Notes: generated from the letters alone by a model not told the origin. Shown: positions 53,339 through 63,019, counted from the first letter of the stretch. The stretch is DNA of 64,000 nt from Nitrospirillum amazonense (GCF_007828035.1 NZ_VITV01000009.1:124001-188000); one strand, 5' to 3'. A program made the numbers and translations.

Positions 53339-54559
53339 TCATTTTCGCCCACCCAGCGCCGCTGCGGTATCCGCGACAAGGGCCACCACCAGGGCGACCG
53401 CGCCACAGAGGAAGATCAGGGCGTAATCCTGGCCGCTGTGGTTGAACAGGTAGGAATAGCCGTAGCCGGCCAGCGCCTGGAACAGGGCGAAGGCGGTCGT
53501 GGCGCGGCTCCACGCCGCCTGCTGCAGCTTATGGCTGTGGGGCAGCAGTTCGCGGATTCGACCCAGGACCAGGGGCACGATGCCGGTTGTGAAAAGGCCC
53601 AGGACGATGGTGGCCATGGCGAGGGCGATGGGGTGGCCGCTCACGGCCAGCAGGGCCACGGCCGCCGCTTGCGCGGCCAGCGACAGGCGGTAAGCCGCTC
53701 CAGCCCCGATACGGTCAGCCAGCGGACCGCTGGCCAGGGGACCGGCGATGGCCGCCACGCCGTACAACACCCAGTAGAGCGCACCGACATCCGCGCCCCG
53801 GCCCAGACCGCGCGCGACATAGTCGACCAGCAGCACCATGACCGGCACCAGGCCCAGGGCGTTCAGGGCGTATTCGGCGTAGAGCACGCGCAGGATGCCG
53901 CCGGTGCGCCCACCCGCCGCCTCAGCCGCTGTCGCGACGGGGGCGGGCAGGTCACTCGCCGGCCAGCCGAACCAGCTGACGGCCGTCAGCAGCAGCGCCA
54001 GGCCGCCCAGTCCCATCCAGGCCTGCACCAGCCCAAGGCGCAGCAGGGCCGGCACCACGGTGCCCGACGCGGCGATACCCAGGCCCAGGCCGACGAAGAT
54101 GATGCCGCTGACCAGCCCGCGCCTGGCCGGCGGGATGTGCGGCAGGATGGATGTTGCCACTAGCACCATGATGGCGCCGCCGGCCAGTCCGGACAGGAAG
54201 CGCCAGACGAAGAACCAGCCGACTGACAGGGGAAAGGCGCAGGCGAAGAAGGCGACGGTGACCGCCAGCATCATCAGGCGCAGGGTCCAGCGGCTGGTCA
54301 GGGCCGCCGCCAGGGGCCGGCCCAGCAGCGCCCCCGCCAGGTAGCCTGCGAAGTTGGCCGCCCCCAGGGTCACCACGTCGCCGGCCGCGAACCAGCGGGC
54401 GGCGATCAGCGGCGGAATCAGGGGCGTGTAGGCGAAGCGCGCCAGGCCCACGGCGACCAAGCTGCCGCTGAGCCCGGCGATGGCGGCCATCCAGGACGCG
54501 GCGGACAAGCCGGGGGCGTTCCGGGGGACGGCGCCGTCCCCGGTGGTGGAGGTGGACAT
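53339..54559 (-). CDS. YbfB/YjiJ-family MFS transporter
   Basis: This 406-residue protein has twelve predicted TM helices. The N-terminal GLARFAYTPLIPPLI and the segment GAANFAGYLAGALLGRPLA are typical of the YbfB/YjiJ MFS family. The stop lies 1 bp from that of the convergent kinase gene. It is third in the TetR-GST-MFS unit, 44 bp after GST, with a small GGCCG/CGGCC hairpin in the gap. The context suggests efflux or uptake of an electrophilic or xenobiotic compound handled by the GST, but this is not proven. Confidence 0.88.
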   Translation of the reverse strand: MSTSTTGDGAVPRNAPGLSAASWMAAIAGLSGSLVAVGLARFAYTPLIPPLIAARWFAAGDVVTLGAANFAGYLAGALLGRPLAAALTSRWTLRLMMLAVTVAFFACAFPLSVGWFFVWRFLSGLAGGAIMVLVATSILPHIPPARRGLVSGIIFVGLGLGIAASGTVVPALLRLGLVQAWMGLGGLALLLTAVSWFGWPASDLPAPVATAAEAAGGRTGGILRVLYAEYALNALGLVPVMVLLVDYVARGLGRGADVGALYWVLYGVAAIAGPLASGPLADRIGAGAAYRLSLAAQAAAVALLAVSGHPIALAMATIVLGLFTTGIVPLVLGRIRELLPHSHKLQQAAWSRATTAFALFQALAGYGYSYLFNHSGQDYALIFLCGAVALVVALVADTAAALGGRK

Positions 54560-54603
54560 GGGATGAACTGCCTTTGCTGCGGCCGGCCTTGAACGGCCGA
54601 GCC

Positions 54604-55311
54604 TTATTTGATGGTGGGTGAGTTATTGGCCGTCTGGCCGAACAGGATCTTCTTCCCCTCCTCCGTCACCGTGGGGCGGTTGCGCAGGGGCTCGCCCTTG
54701 GCATAGGCGCGGATGGTGGCGGGGCGGGCGGCCACGGCCTCGAACCAGCGCTTCAGGTCGGGGAAGTCGTCCAGGTTCTGCTGCTGGCGCTGCCACGGGA
54801 CGATCCAGGGATAGATCGCCATGTCGGCGATGGAATAGTCGTCGCCCGCCACGAAGGTCCGCCCCGCCAGGCGGCGGTTCAGCACGCCGTACAGGCGGTT
54901 GGTCTCATTGACATAGCGGGTCATGGCATAAGGGATGCGTTCCGGCGCGTACTGCACGAAGTGGTGGTTCTGCCCGGCCATGGGCCCCAGGCCGCCCATC
55001 TGCCAGAACAGCCATTCCGTCACGGTCTTGCGGCCGCGCACGTCGGCGGGGATGAAGCGGCCGGTCTTGTCCGCCAGGTACAGCAGGATGGCGCCGCTTT
55101 CGAACACGGTGATGGCCTCGCCGCCGTCAGCCGACGCGGTATCGATGATGGCCGGCATGCGGTTGTTGGGGGAGAACGCCAGGAAGTCCGGTTTGAACTG
55201 GTCACCGGCGCTGATGTCCACCGGGTGGATGGTGTAGTCCAGCCCCGCCTCTTCCAGGAACAGGGTGATCTTGTGGCCATTGGGGGTGGGCCAGTAGTAG
55301 AGCTCGATCAT
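54604..55311 (-). CDS. Glutathione S-transferase, YfcG/Ure2p-like (nu class)
   Basis: This 235-residue GST opens MIELYYWPTPNGHKITLFLEEAGLDY. The thioredoxin-fold domain has SPNNRMPAIID, with the conserved cis-Pro, and TVFESGAILLYLADKTGRF, with the Glu-Ser glutathione-binding pair. The C-terminal helical domain contains FVAGDDYSIADMAIYPWIVPW. The Asn in TPNG is the likely catalytic-site residue of this class, which often has disulfide-bond reductase activity. GAGGT precedes the ATG at 55311. It follows the TetR gene after 50 bp and precedes an MFS gene. Confidence 0.92.
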   Translation of the reverse strand: MIELYYWPTPNGHKITLFLEEAGLDYTIHPVDISAGDQFKPDFLAFSPNNRMPAIIDTASADGGEAITVFESGAILLYLADKTGRFIPADVRGRKTVTEWLFWQMGGLGPMAGQNHHFVQYAPERIPYAMTRYVNETNRLYGVLNRRLAGRTFVAGDDYSIADMAIYPWIVPWQRQQQNLDDFPDLKRWFEAVAARPATIRAYAKGEPLRNRPTVTEEGKKILFGQTANNSPTIK

Positions 55312-55361
55312 CGGATACCTCGCGGGACGGGCGAATGTTGGGGTTCTCGGGGGGGCCACTC

Positions 55362-55943
55362 TCAGGGGTCCAGCAGGGCCAGGGCCGGGCGGGCCATACC
55401 CTCCAGCTGGTCACGGTCGGCGTGCAGGCGCGCCATGACGCGCATGGCCACCACCACGCTCAGGAACAGCTGGGACAAGTCTTCCGCCGGCTGGGCGGGC
55501 GATATGGTGCCGTCGGCCTGGCCCGCACGCAGGTGGCGCAGGAAAAAGGCGCGGATTTCACCCAGGCCGCCGGCCACCTCCTCGCGGATGTCCGGGTCTT
55601 GGGCCGTGACGTCCAGCGCGGCGTTGATCAGCATGCAGCCCCGCCGCTGCGGATCGCCCAGGGAGCGTTCGACGACATCGGCCAGGTAGCCGGCCACCGC
55701 CTGGCGTGGCGGCAACTGGTCCAGCCGGGCGATGCGCTGGCTCAGCGTCCCGCTCAGATACTGGTCCAGCGCCTTCATGAACAGGCCGCGCTTGTCGCCG
55801 AAGGCGTTGTAAAAGCTGGCCGTGGTCAGCCCCATGCGCGCCGCCAGATCCCGGGTGCTGGCCGCGCCATAGCCCTGGGACCAGAACCCGTCGACGGCGG
55901 CCTGCAGCGCCGTCACCTCATCAAACTCACGCGGCCGCGCCAT
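55362..55943 (-). CDS. TetR-family repressor of the GST-MFS operon
   Basis: This 193-residue TetR protein has its N-terminal helix-turn-helix at about residues 10-55 (ALQAAVDGFWSQGYGAASTRDLAARMGLTTASFYNAFGDKRGLF) and a C-terminal ligand domain containing RRGCMLINAALD, as in the NemR/AcuR-type branch. The cysteine in that segment could sense electrophiles as in NemR, but this is inference. The ATG at 55943 follows GGGGAGGG; the open frame to 55979 is not needed. A large inverted repeat covers its promoter at 55995-56041, so autoregulation of the TetR-GST-MFS operon is likely. Confidence 0.9.
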   Translation of the reverse strand: MARPREFDEVTALQAAVDGFWSQGYGAASTRDLAARMGLTTASFYNAFGDKRGLFMKALDQYLSGTLSQRIARLDQLPPRQAVAGYLADVVERSLGDPQRRGCMLINAALDVTAQDPDIREEVAGGLGEIRAFFLRHLRAGQADGTISPAQPAEDLSQLFLSVVVAMRVMARLHADRDQLEGMARPALALLDP

Positions 55944-55994
55944 GGCGGTCCCTCCCCGAATCCGGAAAGAACCGCCCAATGCCCATGCGGGGCG

Positions 55995-56041
55995 GTTCTG
56001 TATCGCTCGCTCCAGTTAAATTAGAGCACTCGATACAGAAC
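55995..56041 (-). promoter_or_regulatory. Probable TetR operator: long inverted repeat
   Basis: GTTCTGTATCG at 55995-56005 is repeated as CGATACAGAAC at 56031-56041. Allowing three mismatched bases, the arms extend inward with GCTC, giving 15 of 18 matching positions. The arms flank an AT-rich box (TAATTT on the minus strand) that could be the -10 element. This fits repression of the adjacent TetR operon. Confidence 0.65.
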
Positions 56042-56110
56042 ACAAGCCCCATCGCGTGAAAATCATTATGTCGTGGAATGGATGACGGGGGCGCCAATGA
56101 GTTGGTGCCC

Positions 56111-57328
56111 TCACGCTCCCCAAATGTCCCGCGCGAAACGCAGGACGTTGGCACCCAGGATCTTGTCGATGCGGGCGCGCTTGTGCCCGCGCTTGGCCAG
56201 CAGGTCGGCCAGGTGGGTGAACTGGCCGGGGCCGCGCATGTCGGCCACGAAGGGATAGGTGTCCTCGGACTCGCCCGTGGCGCTGATGCCAGCGGCGCGG
56301 CGCTGCCGGATCTCCTCGCGCAGCACGGCGCGGTATCGGTCCAGGTCGTCGATGCCGGTGACGTCGCCGTCGGTGCCGATGGCCACGTGGTCCTCGCCGC
56401 AGACGTTCAGGGCGTGTTCGATATGGCGCACCACGTCCTCGGCCTTGGCGTGGCCGTCCGGCGTCAGGAAGGGCATGAAGTAGATGCCGACCACGCCGCC
56501 GCCCTGGGCCACGCCGCGCAGCTCCGCATCCGTCTTGTTGCGCGGCAGGTCGCACACGGCGCGGCAGCCGGTGTGGCTGATGGTGATGGGGCCCTTGGCC
56601 ACGGCCAGGGCGTCCAGGCAGGTCTTCTCGCCACTGTGCGACAGATCGACCATGACCCGGGCGGCCTGCAACCGCTCCACCGCCTGGCGGCCGAAATCGG
56701 TCAGGCCGGTGTTGGGTGCCATGGAACCGGCGCCCAGCGGGTTGGCGGGGTTGTAGGTCAGCTGGATGATGCGCACGCCAAGATCGGCGAACAGATCCAC
56801 CCGGTCGAGGTCATTGCCCAGCTGCACCGCGTTCTGAAAACCGTAGATGACGCCCAACTGGCCCTGGGCCTGCGCCGCGACGATGTCGGCAGCGGTGTAC
56901 ACCTTGCGCAGCGCGCCGGGATGCTGGCGGATAAGCCCGTCCCAGCGGCCGATGTCGCGCACCGTGAACTCGAACGGGTCCATAGGGCCGGAGACGTAGC
57001 CCAGCGTCAGGTTCACCGCCGTCAGGCCGGACTGGCGCACATCGGCCAGGGCGCGGGCGTCCACCTTGGCCTGCGGCGTGTCCGGCAGCCGGGCCGCCGC
57101 CGACTGCGGGTCCAGCGCGGCATCCACCTCGATGTTGGGGTTGGAGAAGCCGCCCAGGAAATTGATGACAGGCGCACGCATGGGGGTCTCCGCGACAAGC
57201 TTACCGGCAAGGGTTCCGGCAGAGGCGTCGGGGGCGCGACTGCGCGCCCGTACCGGGCCGGCGGCCAGCCCGCCGCCCAAGCTCGCCATTGCCCCCGCCA
57301 GCACGGCGCGGCGATCCATCATCATCAT
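56111..57328 (-). CDS. M19 membrane-dipeptidase homologue lacking key metal ligands
   Basis: This 405-residue exported protein has a probable Tat signal (MDRRAVLAGAMASLGGGLAAG). The COG2355/M19 dipeptidase fold is recognised from LGVRIIQLTYNPANPLG, VMVDLSHSGEKTCLDAL, ITISHTGCRAVCDLPRN and the late EDHVAIGTDGDV. The start is in a run of four ATG codons (57319-57328) after GGGGA. The usual N-terminal HxD zinc motif (DGHND) is replaced by VINFLGG, and the bridging Glu position (IEG) reads IYG, while the two later His ligands are kept. It may bind one metal only or have a changed activity. Similar degenerate members may exist as a subfamily. Confidence 0.82.
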   Translation of the reverse strand: MMMMDRRAVLAGAMASLGGGLAAGPVRARSRAPDASAGTLAGKLVAETPMRAPVINFLGGFSNPNIEVDAALDPQSAAARLPDTPQAKVDARALADVRQSGLTAVNLTLGYVSGPMDPFEFTVRDIGRWDGLIRQHPGALRKVYTAADIVAAQAQGQLGVIYGFQNAVQLGNDLDRVDLFADLGVRIIQLTYNPANPLGAGSMAPNTGLTDFGRQAVERLQAARVMVDLSHSGEKTCLDALAVAKGPITISHTGCRAVCDLPRNKTDAELRGVAQGGGVVGIYFMPFLTPDGHAKAEDVVRHIEHALNVCGEDHVAIGTDGDVTGIDDLDRYRAVLREEIRQRRAAGISATGESEDTYPFVADMRGPGQFTHLADLLAKRGHKRARIDKILGANVLRFARDIWGA

Positions 57329-57528
57329 CCGGTCCCCATTTCCCACCGGGCGCCCGCCCTGCCGCCGGGTCGCCACCCTCACGATTGCGCAAAGCCTGGG
57401 AAAAAGGAAGGACGGCGTGACCCCTTTCACAGCACACCACTCCGCCGCCCGGCCACCGTTTGTCATCGGCGCCAGACTGTGCCTTGATGACGGACGCCGC
57501 CTGCGGCCACCGGAAGGGAGGTGCACGA

Positions 57529-59259
57529 ATGTCCAAACCGGCCCTGCGGGTCCTGATCATCGGCGGCTACGGCACCTTCGGCGGCCGAATCGCCACCCTG
57601 CTGGCGGATGAGCCGGGCCTGACCCTGGTCATCGCCGGCCGATCGGCGGGCAAGGCCGCCGCCTTTTGCGCGGCCCTGGGGCGGGCGCGCGGCGCCACCC
57701 GGCTGTCGGCCCTGGCCTTCGACCGCGACGGCGACCTGACGCCCCAACTGTCGGCCGCCGCGCCCGACCTGGTGATTGATGCCACCGGCCCCTTCCAGGT
57801 CTACGGCGACGCGCCCTACCGCGTAGTGCAGGCCTGCCTGGACCTGGGCCTGCCCTATTTGGACCTGGCGGACGGCGCCGACTTCGTCATGGGCATCCAG
57901 GCCTTTGACGGGGCCGCCCGCGCGCGCGGCATTCCCGTGCTGTCGGGGGTCAGCAGCTTCCCCGTGCTGACGGCGGCGGCGGCGCGCCATCTGACCCAGG
58001 GCTGGACGGCGGTGACGGGCCTCATGGCCGGGGTCGCCCCCTCCCCCTACGCCGTGGTGGGCGCCAACGTGCTGCGCGCCATCGCCAGCTATGCCGGGCG
58101 GCCCGTGCCCCTGATGCGCGACGGCGCCTGGACCCAGGGCCAGGCCATGACGGAGGTGCGGCGCCGCACCATCGCCCCGCCGGGCGTGCTGCCCCTGCGC
58201 AACACCCGCTTCGCCCTGGTGGAGGTGCCGGACCTGCGGGTGCTGCCGCCCCTGTGGCCGGGCTTGCGCGACATCTGGGTGGGGGCCGGCACGCGGCCGG
58301 AAAGCGTGCACCGGGTCATGACCACGCTGGCCTGGCTGGTGCGGCTGAGGATACTGCCCAGCCTGCTGCCTCTGGCGCCCCTGTTCCACTGGGGCGCCGG
58401 TATCTTCCGCTGGGGGGAACATCGCGGCGGCATGGTCGTCGAGGTCACGGGCCGCGACGCCCAGGACCAGCCCGCCAGCCGGTCCTGGCACATGGTGGCG
58501 GAGGGGGACGACGGTCCCTACATTCCCGCCATGCCGGCCGCTGCCCTGGTGCGCCGTTGGTTGGCGGGATCACCCCCGCCCCCGGGCGCCCGCGCCGCCG
58601 TCACCGACCTGGAATTGGCGGACTATCAGCCCCTGTTCGCCCCCCGCGAGATCCACACCGGCGTGCGCGATACCTCCGGACCGGAGGCGGCCCTGTTCGC
58701 CCAGGTGATGGGGCGCGAGGCCTGGGATCGGCAACCCGCCGCCTGGCGCGCCCTTCATACCCTGCCGGCCGATGGACCGGCCACCTGGCGCGGCCGCGCC
58801 GCCGTCACCCGGGGGCGGAGCCCGCTGGCCGGCCTGGCCGCGCTGGTGGTGGGCTTTCCGCCCAGCGGCACCGACGTGCCCGTTACCGTCACCCTGAGCC
58901 GCACCGCAGGGGACGGCGAGCTGTGGGCGCGCGACTTCGCCGGCCGCCGCTTTGCCAGCCGGCAAAGCCTGGGCCGGGGCCGCAACGAGCATCTGGTGGT
59001 GGAGAGCTTCGACCCCGCCGCCTTCGCCATGGCCCTGGTGGCCGACGCCGACGGCGTGACCCTGGTCTTGCGCCGCTGGACCCTGTTCGGCCTGCCCCTG
59101 CCCCTGTGGCTGGCACCGCGCAGCGACGCCGCCGAGACGGTGGCGCCCGCGCCGGGCGGCGACCGCTTCCACTTCGACGTCCGCCTCAGCCACCCGCTGG
59201 CCGGGCTGATCGTGCATTACCGGGGGTGGCTGGACCGGGGATGGCTGGGGCCCGACTGA
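57529..59259 (+). CDS. Saccharopine-dehydrogenase-like / DUF4166 protein
   Basis: This 576-residue protein has an N-terminal Rossmann domain (VLIIGGYGTFGGRIATLLA) followed by LVIAGRSAGKAAAFC and IDATGPFQVYGDAPYRVVQACLD, the pattern of Sacchrp_dh_NADP oxidoreductases. The C-terminal third (from about residue 395) is a DUF4166-like domain (GREAWDRQPAAWRALHTL, and WARDFAGRRFASRQS). The combination is known from proteobacteria but its reaction is not established. GGAAGGGAGG precedes the ATG strongly. It diverges from the M19 homologue across 200 bp and abuts the convergent LysR gene without a gap. Confidence 0.87.
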   Translation: MSKPALRVLIIGGYGTFGGRIATLLADEPGLTLVIAGRSAGKAAAFCAALGRARGATRLSALAFDRDGDLTPQLSAAAPDLVIDATGPFQVYGDAPYRVVQACLDLGLPYLDLADGADFVMGIQAFDGAARARGIPVLSGVSSFPVLTAAAARHLTQGWTAVTGLMAGVAPSPYAVVGANVLRAIASYAGRPVPLMRDGAWTQGQAMTEVRRRTIAPPGVLPLRNTRFALVEVPDLRVLPPLWPGLRDIWVGAGTRPESVHRVMTTLAWLVRLRILPSLLPLAPLFHWGAGIFRWGEHRGGMVVEVTGRDAQDQPASRSWHMVAEGDDGPYIPAMPAAALVRRWLAGSPPPPGARAAVTDLELADYQPLFAPREIHTGVRDTSGPEAALFAQVMGREAWDRQPAAWRALHTLPADGPATWRGRAAVTRGRSPLAGLAALVVGFPPSGTDVPVTVTLSRTAGDGELWARDFAGRRFASRQSLGRGRNEHLVVESFDPAAFAMALVADADGVTLVLRRWTLFGLPLPLWLAPRSDAAETVAPAPGGDRFHFDVRLSHPLAGLIVHYRGWLDRGWLGPD

Positions 59260-60111
59260 TCACGCCGCCCCCTGCAACCTCACCGCACTGTCGGTGATGG
59301 CCTGCGCCAGGGCCGCCGCCGGGCCGCGCCCCGTGGCGCCGGGGCCGGCCAGGACGAATTCCACATCCACCAGGGGCGGCAGGTGGGGCACCTCCGCCAT
59401 ACCGCTGGGCAGCATGGCGCGGGGCTGAACGGTGACGCCCAGGCCGGCCAACGCTGCGGCGCGCAGGCCGCTGAGACTGCCGCTGACGCAGGCGATGCGC
59501 CAGGGACGGCCGTGGCGCTCCAGGCTTTCCAACGCCACGGAGCGGCTGATGCTGGGCGGGGTGTATAGCACCAGGGGCACGGGCTTGGCGGGATCCAGCA
59601 CCTCCCCCTCCCGCCCCGCCCAGACGAAGCGGTCGCGCCACAGCGGGCGGCCCAGGGTGTCACCCGGCCGGCGCTTGGCCAGCACCAAATCCAGCTCGCC
59701 CGCGTCCAGCTTCTGGTAGAGGAAGCCGCTGAGGCCCACGGTCAGCTCCAGGTCCACCGCCGGGTGGCGGCGCACGAAGGCGGCCAGCACGTCGGACAGA
59801 TGGGAGATGACGAAGTCCTCACCCGCGCCCAGCCGCACCCGGCCGCGCAGGTCGGCGCCAGCGAAGTGCTGCCGCGCCCGTTCCTCCAGCTCCAGCATGC
59901 CGCGGGCGAATTCCACCAGCGCCTCGCCATCCGCCGTCAGGCGCACGGTGTGGGTGTCACGCACGAACAGGCGACGGCCCACCGCGTCCTCCAGCCGGCC
60001 GATCTGCTGGCTGACTGTGGACTGGCGCAGGCCCAGCCGGCGGCCGGCCTCGGTAAACCCTTGGGCGCGCGCCACTTCCATGAAAGTGCGCAACAGCGTG
60101 GTATCCAACAT
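59260..60111 (-). CDS. LysR-family regulator, probably of the divergent SBF transporter
   Basis: This LysR protein of about 283 residues has its helix-turn-helix MLDTTLLRTFMEVARAQGFTEAGRRLGLRQSTVSQQIGRLE at the N-terminus and a LysR_substrate domain (VRLGAGEDFVISHLSDVLAAF, then VDLELTVGLSGFLYQKLDAGELDLVLAKR). The ATG at 60111 is favoured because GGGG lies 6 bp upstream; ATG codons at 60117 and 60138 are possible. It is divergent from the SBF-type transporter, with a near-perfect palindrome between them, a typical LysR arrangement. Confidence 0.92.
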   Translation of the reverse strand: MLDTTLLRTFMEVARAQGFTEAGRRLGLRQSTVSQQIGRLEDAVGRRLFVRDTHTVRLTADGEALVEFARGMLELEERARQHFAGADLRGRVRLGAGEDFVISHLSDVLAAFVRRHPAVDLELTVGLSGFLYQKLDAGELDLVLAKRRPGDTLGRPLWRDRFVWAGREGEVLDPAKPVPLVLYTPPSISRSVALESLERHGRPWRIACVSGSLSGLRAAALAGLGVTVQPRAMLPSGMAEVPHLPPLVDVEFVLAGPGATGRGPAAALAQAITDSAVRLQGAA

Positions 60112-60150
60112 ACCCATCCCCGACGACGATACGGCCATTCACGAATATGA

Positions 60151-60168
60151 TTACAATAACAATTGTAA
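60151..60168. promoter_or_regulatory. Palindrome between the LysR and SBF transporter genes
   Basis: TTACAAT (60151-60157) and ATTGTAA (60162-60168) form a perfect 7+7 dyad with a 4-bp centre in an AT-rich patch of the divergent intergenic region. It is the likely LysR recognition site. Confidence 0.6.
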
Positions 60169-60265
60169 GCAGTCTTCAAGATGGACCGTCCAGCACTTTA
60201 TGATGGTGCGTCATCTTGTTCCGCCCCTTGCCCCCGCCCCCTCGCCCGTACAAGGTTGTCAGCCC

Positions 60266-61336
60266 ATGTCCGTCCCCGCCGCAACCGCCCCCACCACAAC
60301 CGCTCCTGGCCCGTCCATGCCTTCTTCCCGGAAGCCTTCCACGGTCTTGCTGTGGCTGGCGCGCCTGAAGCCCGACACCTTCACCCTGCTGCTGGTGGGC
60401 ACGGTGGTGCTGGCCTCGTTCCTGCCGGCCAAGGGCGGCATGATCGGCGTGGCCAACGGGGCCACGGACGTGGCCGTCTTCCTGCTGTTCTTCCTCTATG
60501 GCGCCCGCCTGTCGCGCGAGGCGGTGATCGGCGGACTGACGCAGTGGCGGCTGCACCTGCTGGTGACGCTGTGCACCTTCGCCCTGTTCCCCCTGGTGGG
60601 GCTGGCGCTGAAGCCGCTGGTGAACCTGGATATCCTGACGCCCGACCTGTACCTGGGCGTGCTGTTCCTCTGCACCCTGCCGTCCACGGTGCAGTCGTCC
60701 ATCGCCTTCACCTCCATCGCCGGCGGCAATGTGGCGGCGGCCATCTGCAGCGCCTCGGCCAGCAACCTGCTGGGCATGGTGGTCACGCCCCTGCTGGTAG
60801 GCCTGCTGCTGGCCAAGGCGGGCGCCGGCTTTTCGGCCGACGCGCTCACCTCCGTCTTCGTGCAGCTGCTGCTGCCCTTCGTGTTGGGCCAGCTGCTGCG
60901 GTCCCGCATCGGGGATTGGGTGGCGCGCAACAAGAAGGTGCTGGGCCCGGTGGACCGCGCCAGCATCCTGCTGGTGGTCTATGGCGCCTTCAGCCACGCG
61001 GTGAACGAGGGCATCTGGCACCAGCTGGACGTGGCCAGCCTGCTGAAGGTGGTGCTGGTGGATGGCGGCCTGCTGGCCCTGATCCTGGTGCTGACCACCG
61101 TCATCAGCCGCCGCCTGCACCTGTCGCGGGCCGATGAGATCGCCGTGGTGTTCTGCGGCTCGAAGAAAAGCCTGGTCAGCGGCATTCCCATGGCCAACGT
61201 GCTGTTCGCCGGCCACGCCGTGGGCATGATCGTCCTGCCCCTGATGCTGTTCCACCAGATCCAGCTGATGGTCTGCGCCGTGCTGGCCCGGCGCTATGCC
61301 GGCAGCCATCCCCCGGGGTATGTGGCGGCGGAATAA
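60266..61336 (+). CDS. Bile acid:sodium symporter family transporter (SBF-like, YfeH type)
   Basis: This 356-residue membrane protein has about ten TM helices. It shows [56 protein letters not shown], and [19 protein letters not shown], the markers of the SBF_like/YfeH branch (related to SLC10A7). The N-terminal 25 residues are Thr/Pro-rich and disordered. The ATG at 60266 is chosen because ACAAGG lies upstream and earlier parts of the frame have no protein-like character. The substrate is unknown; the divergent LysR protein is the probable regulator. Confidence 0.9.
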   Translation: MSVPAATAPTTTAPGPSMPSSRKPSTVLLWLARLKPDTFTLLLVGTVVLASFLPAKGGMIGVANGATDVAVFLLFFLYGARLSREAVIGGLTQWRLHLLVTLCTFALFPLVGLALKPLVNLDILTPDLYLGVLFLCTLPSTVQSSIAFTSIAGGNVAAAICSASASNLLGMVVTPLLVGLLLAKAGAGFSADALTSVFVQLLLPFVLGQLLRSRIGDWVARNKKVLGPVDRASILLVVYGAFSHAVNEGIWHQLDVASLLKVVLVDGGLLALILVLTTVISRRLHLSRADEIAVVFCGSKKSLVSGIPMANVLFAGHAVGMIVLPLMLFHQIQLMVCAVLARRYAGSHPPGYVAAE

Positions 61337-61385
61337 CCAAGCCTTCCCGAGAGATGCCCCGCCGGCGCCTGAGGTAGGGGAAAAG

Positions 61386-62768
61386 CTAACACTCCGGCAG
61401 GTTCACCGCCAGGCCACCCAGGGACGTCTCCTTGTACAGGTCCTTCATGTCGGCGCCGGTGCGCCGCATGGTCTCGATCACCCGGTCCAGGCTGACCTTG
61501 TGCGTGCCGTCGCCCATCAGGGCCAGACGGGCGGCGTCGATGGCCTTGATGGCGCCCATGGCGTTGCGCTCGATGCAGGGGATCTGCACCAGGCCCTTGA
61601 TGGGGTCGCAGGTCAGGCCCAGGTTGTGCTCCATCCCGATCTCGGCCGCGTTCTCGATCTGGGCGTTGGTGCCGCCCATGGCGGCGGTCAGGCCGGCGGC
61701 GGCCATGGAGCAGGCCACCCCCACCTCGCCCTGGCAGCCGACCTCGGCCGCTGAGATGCTGGCGTTGCGCTTGTACAGGCCGCCGATGGCGGCGGCCGTC
61801 AGCAGGAAGATGTGCAGGCGGCGGCGGTCGGGGTCGTGGAAGCGCTCGTAATAGCGCAGGACCGCCGGGATGATGCCGGCCGCCCCATTGGTGGGGGAAG
61901 TGACGACCTTGCCGCCGGCCGCGTTCTCCTCATTCACCGCCAGGGCCCACAGGTTCACCCAGTCCATGACCGACAGCGGGTCGCGCAGCATGCGTTCCTG
62001 CCGCTGCAGCAGCTGGGCGTGGATCTTGGCCGCGCGGCGCGGCACGTCCAGCCCGCCGGGCAGGATGCCGGTCTCGCGCATGCCACGGTCGATGCAGGCG
62101 TCCATGGTGCCCAGGATGCGGTCCAGGCCCTGGTCGATTTCCGCGTCCGTGCGGCCGGCGCGCTCATTCTCGCGCATCAGTTCGGCGATGGTCAGGCCGG
62201 CCTTGGCCGCCATGTCCAGCAACTCGTCGGCGTTGGCGAAATCATAGGGCACGGCCGGGCCCGGGTTGGCGGGGGCGTTGGCCCGCGCCTCATCCTCATC
62301 CAGCACGAAGCCGCCGCCGACGGAGTAGTAGGTCCCGCGTGTCAGCTCCGCGCCCGCCGCGTCGAAGGCCACGAAGGTGATGGCGTTGGGGTGGAAGGGC
62401 AGCTGGCTGCCGCCTTCCCAGCGGATGTCGCGGTCGGCGTCGAAGTTGATCTCGTGGCCATCAATGCCATTCAGCGGCAGGCGCCGGCTGGTCAGGACGC
62501 GGGCGACCAGGGCGGCGCAGGCGTCGGGATCGGCATCCGCCGGCATCTGGCCAGTCAGGCCGATGATGGCGGCGGTGTCGGTGGCGTGGCCCCGGCCGGT
62601 CAGCGCCAAGGAACCGTAGAGCTGCACTTCCACCCGCGCCACAGCGGCCAGGCGCCCACCCTGGGCCACGCGCCGGACAAAGCGGCAGGCGGCCGTCATG
62701 GGCCCCATGGTGTGGGAGCTGGAAGGGCCGACGCCCACCTTGAACAGTTCGAAGACGCTGATGCTCAT
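61386..62768 (-). CDS. sdaA: L-serine ammonia-lyase, single-chain 4Fe-4S type
   Basis: This 460-residue enzyme converts L-serine to pyruvate and ammonia. The beta domain opens [23 protein letters not shown], and the alpha domain contains [55 protein letters not shown] and the C-terminal NLPEC. The cysteines in the CQGEVG, CDPI and PCIERN motifs are the expected cluster ligands, and the C-terminal Cys plugs the active site in this family. The ATG at 62768 follows AGGG; the longer frame to 62891 lacks support. The length matches E. coli SdaA. Confidence 0.96.
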   Translation of the reverse strand: MSISVFELFKVGVGPSSSHTMGPMTAACRFVRRVAQGGRLAAVARVEVQLYGSLALTGRGHATDTAAIIGLTGQMPADADPDACAALVARVLTSRRLPLNGIDGHEINFDADRDIRWEGGSQLPFHPNAITFVAFDAAGAELTRGTYYSVGGGFVLDEDEARANAPANPGPAVPYDFANADELLDMAAKAGLTIAELMRENERAGRTDAEIDQGLDRILGTMDACIDRGMRETGILPGGLDVPRRAAKIHAQLLQRQERMLRDPLSVMDWVNLWALAVNEENAAGGKVVTSPTNGAAGIIPAVLRYYERFHDPDRRRLHIFLLTAAAIGGLYKRNASISAAEVGCQGEVGVACSMAAAGLTAAMGGTNAQIENAAEIGMEHNLGLTCDPIKGLVQIPCIERNAMGAIKAIDAARLALMGDGTHKVSLDRVIETMRRTGADMKDLYKETSLGGLAVNLPEC

Positions 62769-62921
62769 GCCCGTAACCCTATTCCCGCGCGGGCCCGTCC
62801 CGCCGGCAACCCTGCGCGGGCATCCACGGGCGCTCAACCGCCAGGCGCCTTGATACAAGGTTCGCGGGATGCCCGCCACAGGCATCGCCACATCATATTA
62901 TTTGATATTGCTTAAAATGAA

Positions 62922-62955
62922 GCGGGCCCGGAAAGGTCATGCTTCCCGGGCCCGC
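62922..62955 (-). terminator. Terminator after the second TonB-dependent receptor
   Basis: A 10-bp GC-rich stem GCGGGCCCGG / CCGGGCCCGC has a 14-nt loop. On the minus strand it is followed by TTCATTTTAAG. It lies about 65 bp past the receptor stop. Confidence 0.75.
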
Positions 62956-63019
62956 CGTCAGGGGTAAGGCTGTCGTCTCCGACCAACCAAGGTGTTCCAG
63001 AGGCGTCGCGGACCCCGGA

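Noticed and set aside
59807-60265. N-terminal extension of the SBF transporter
   Set aside because: The frame overlaps the LysR gene and is Arg/Ser/Pro-rich without membrane segments; the transporter reads naturally from the ATG at 60266.
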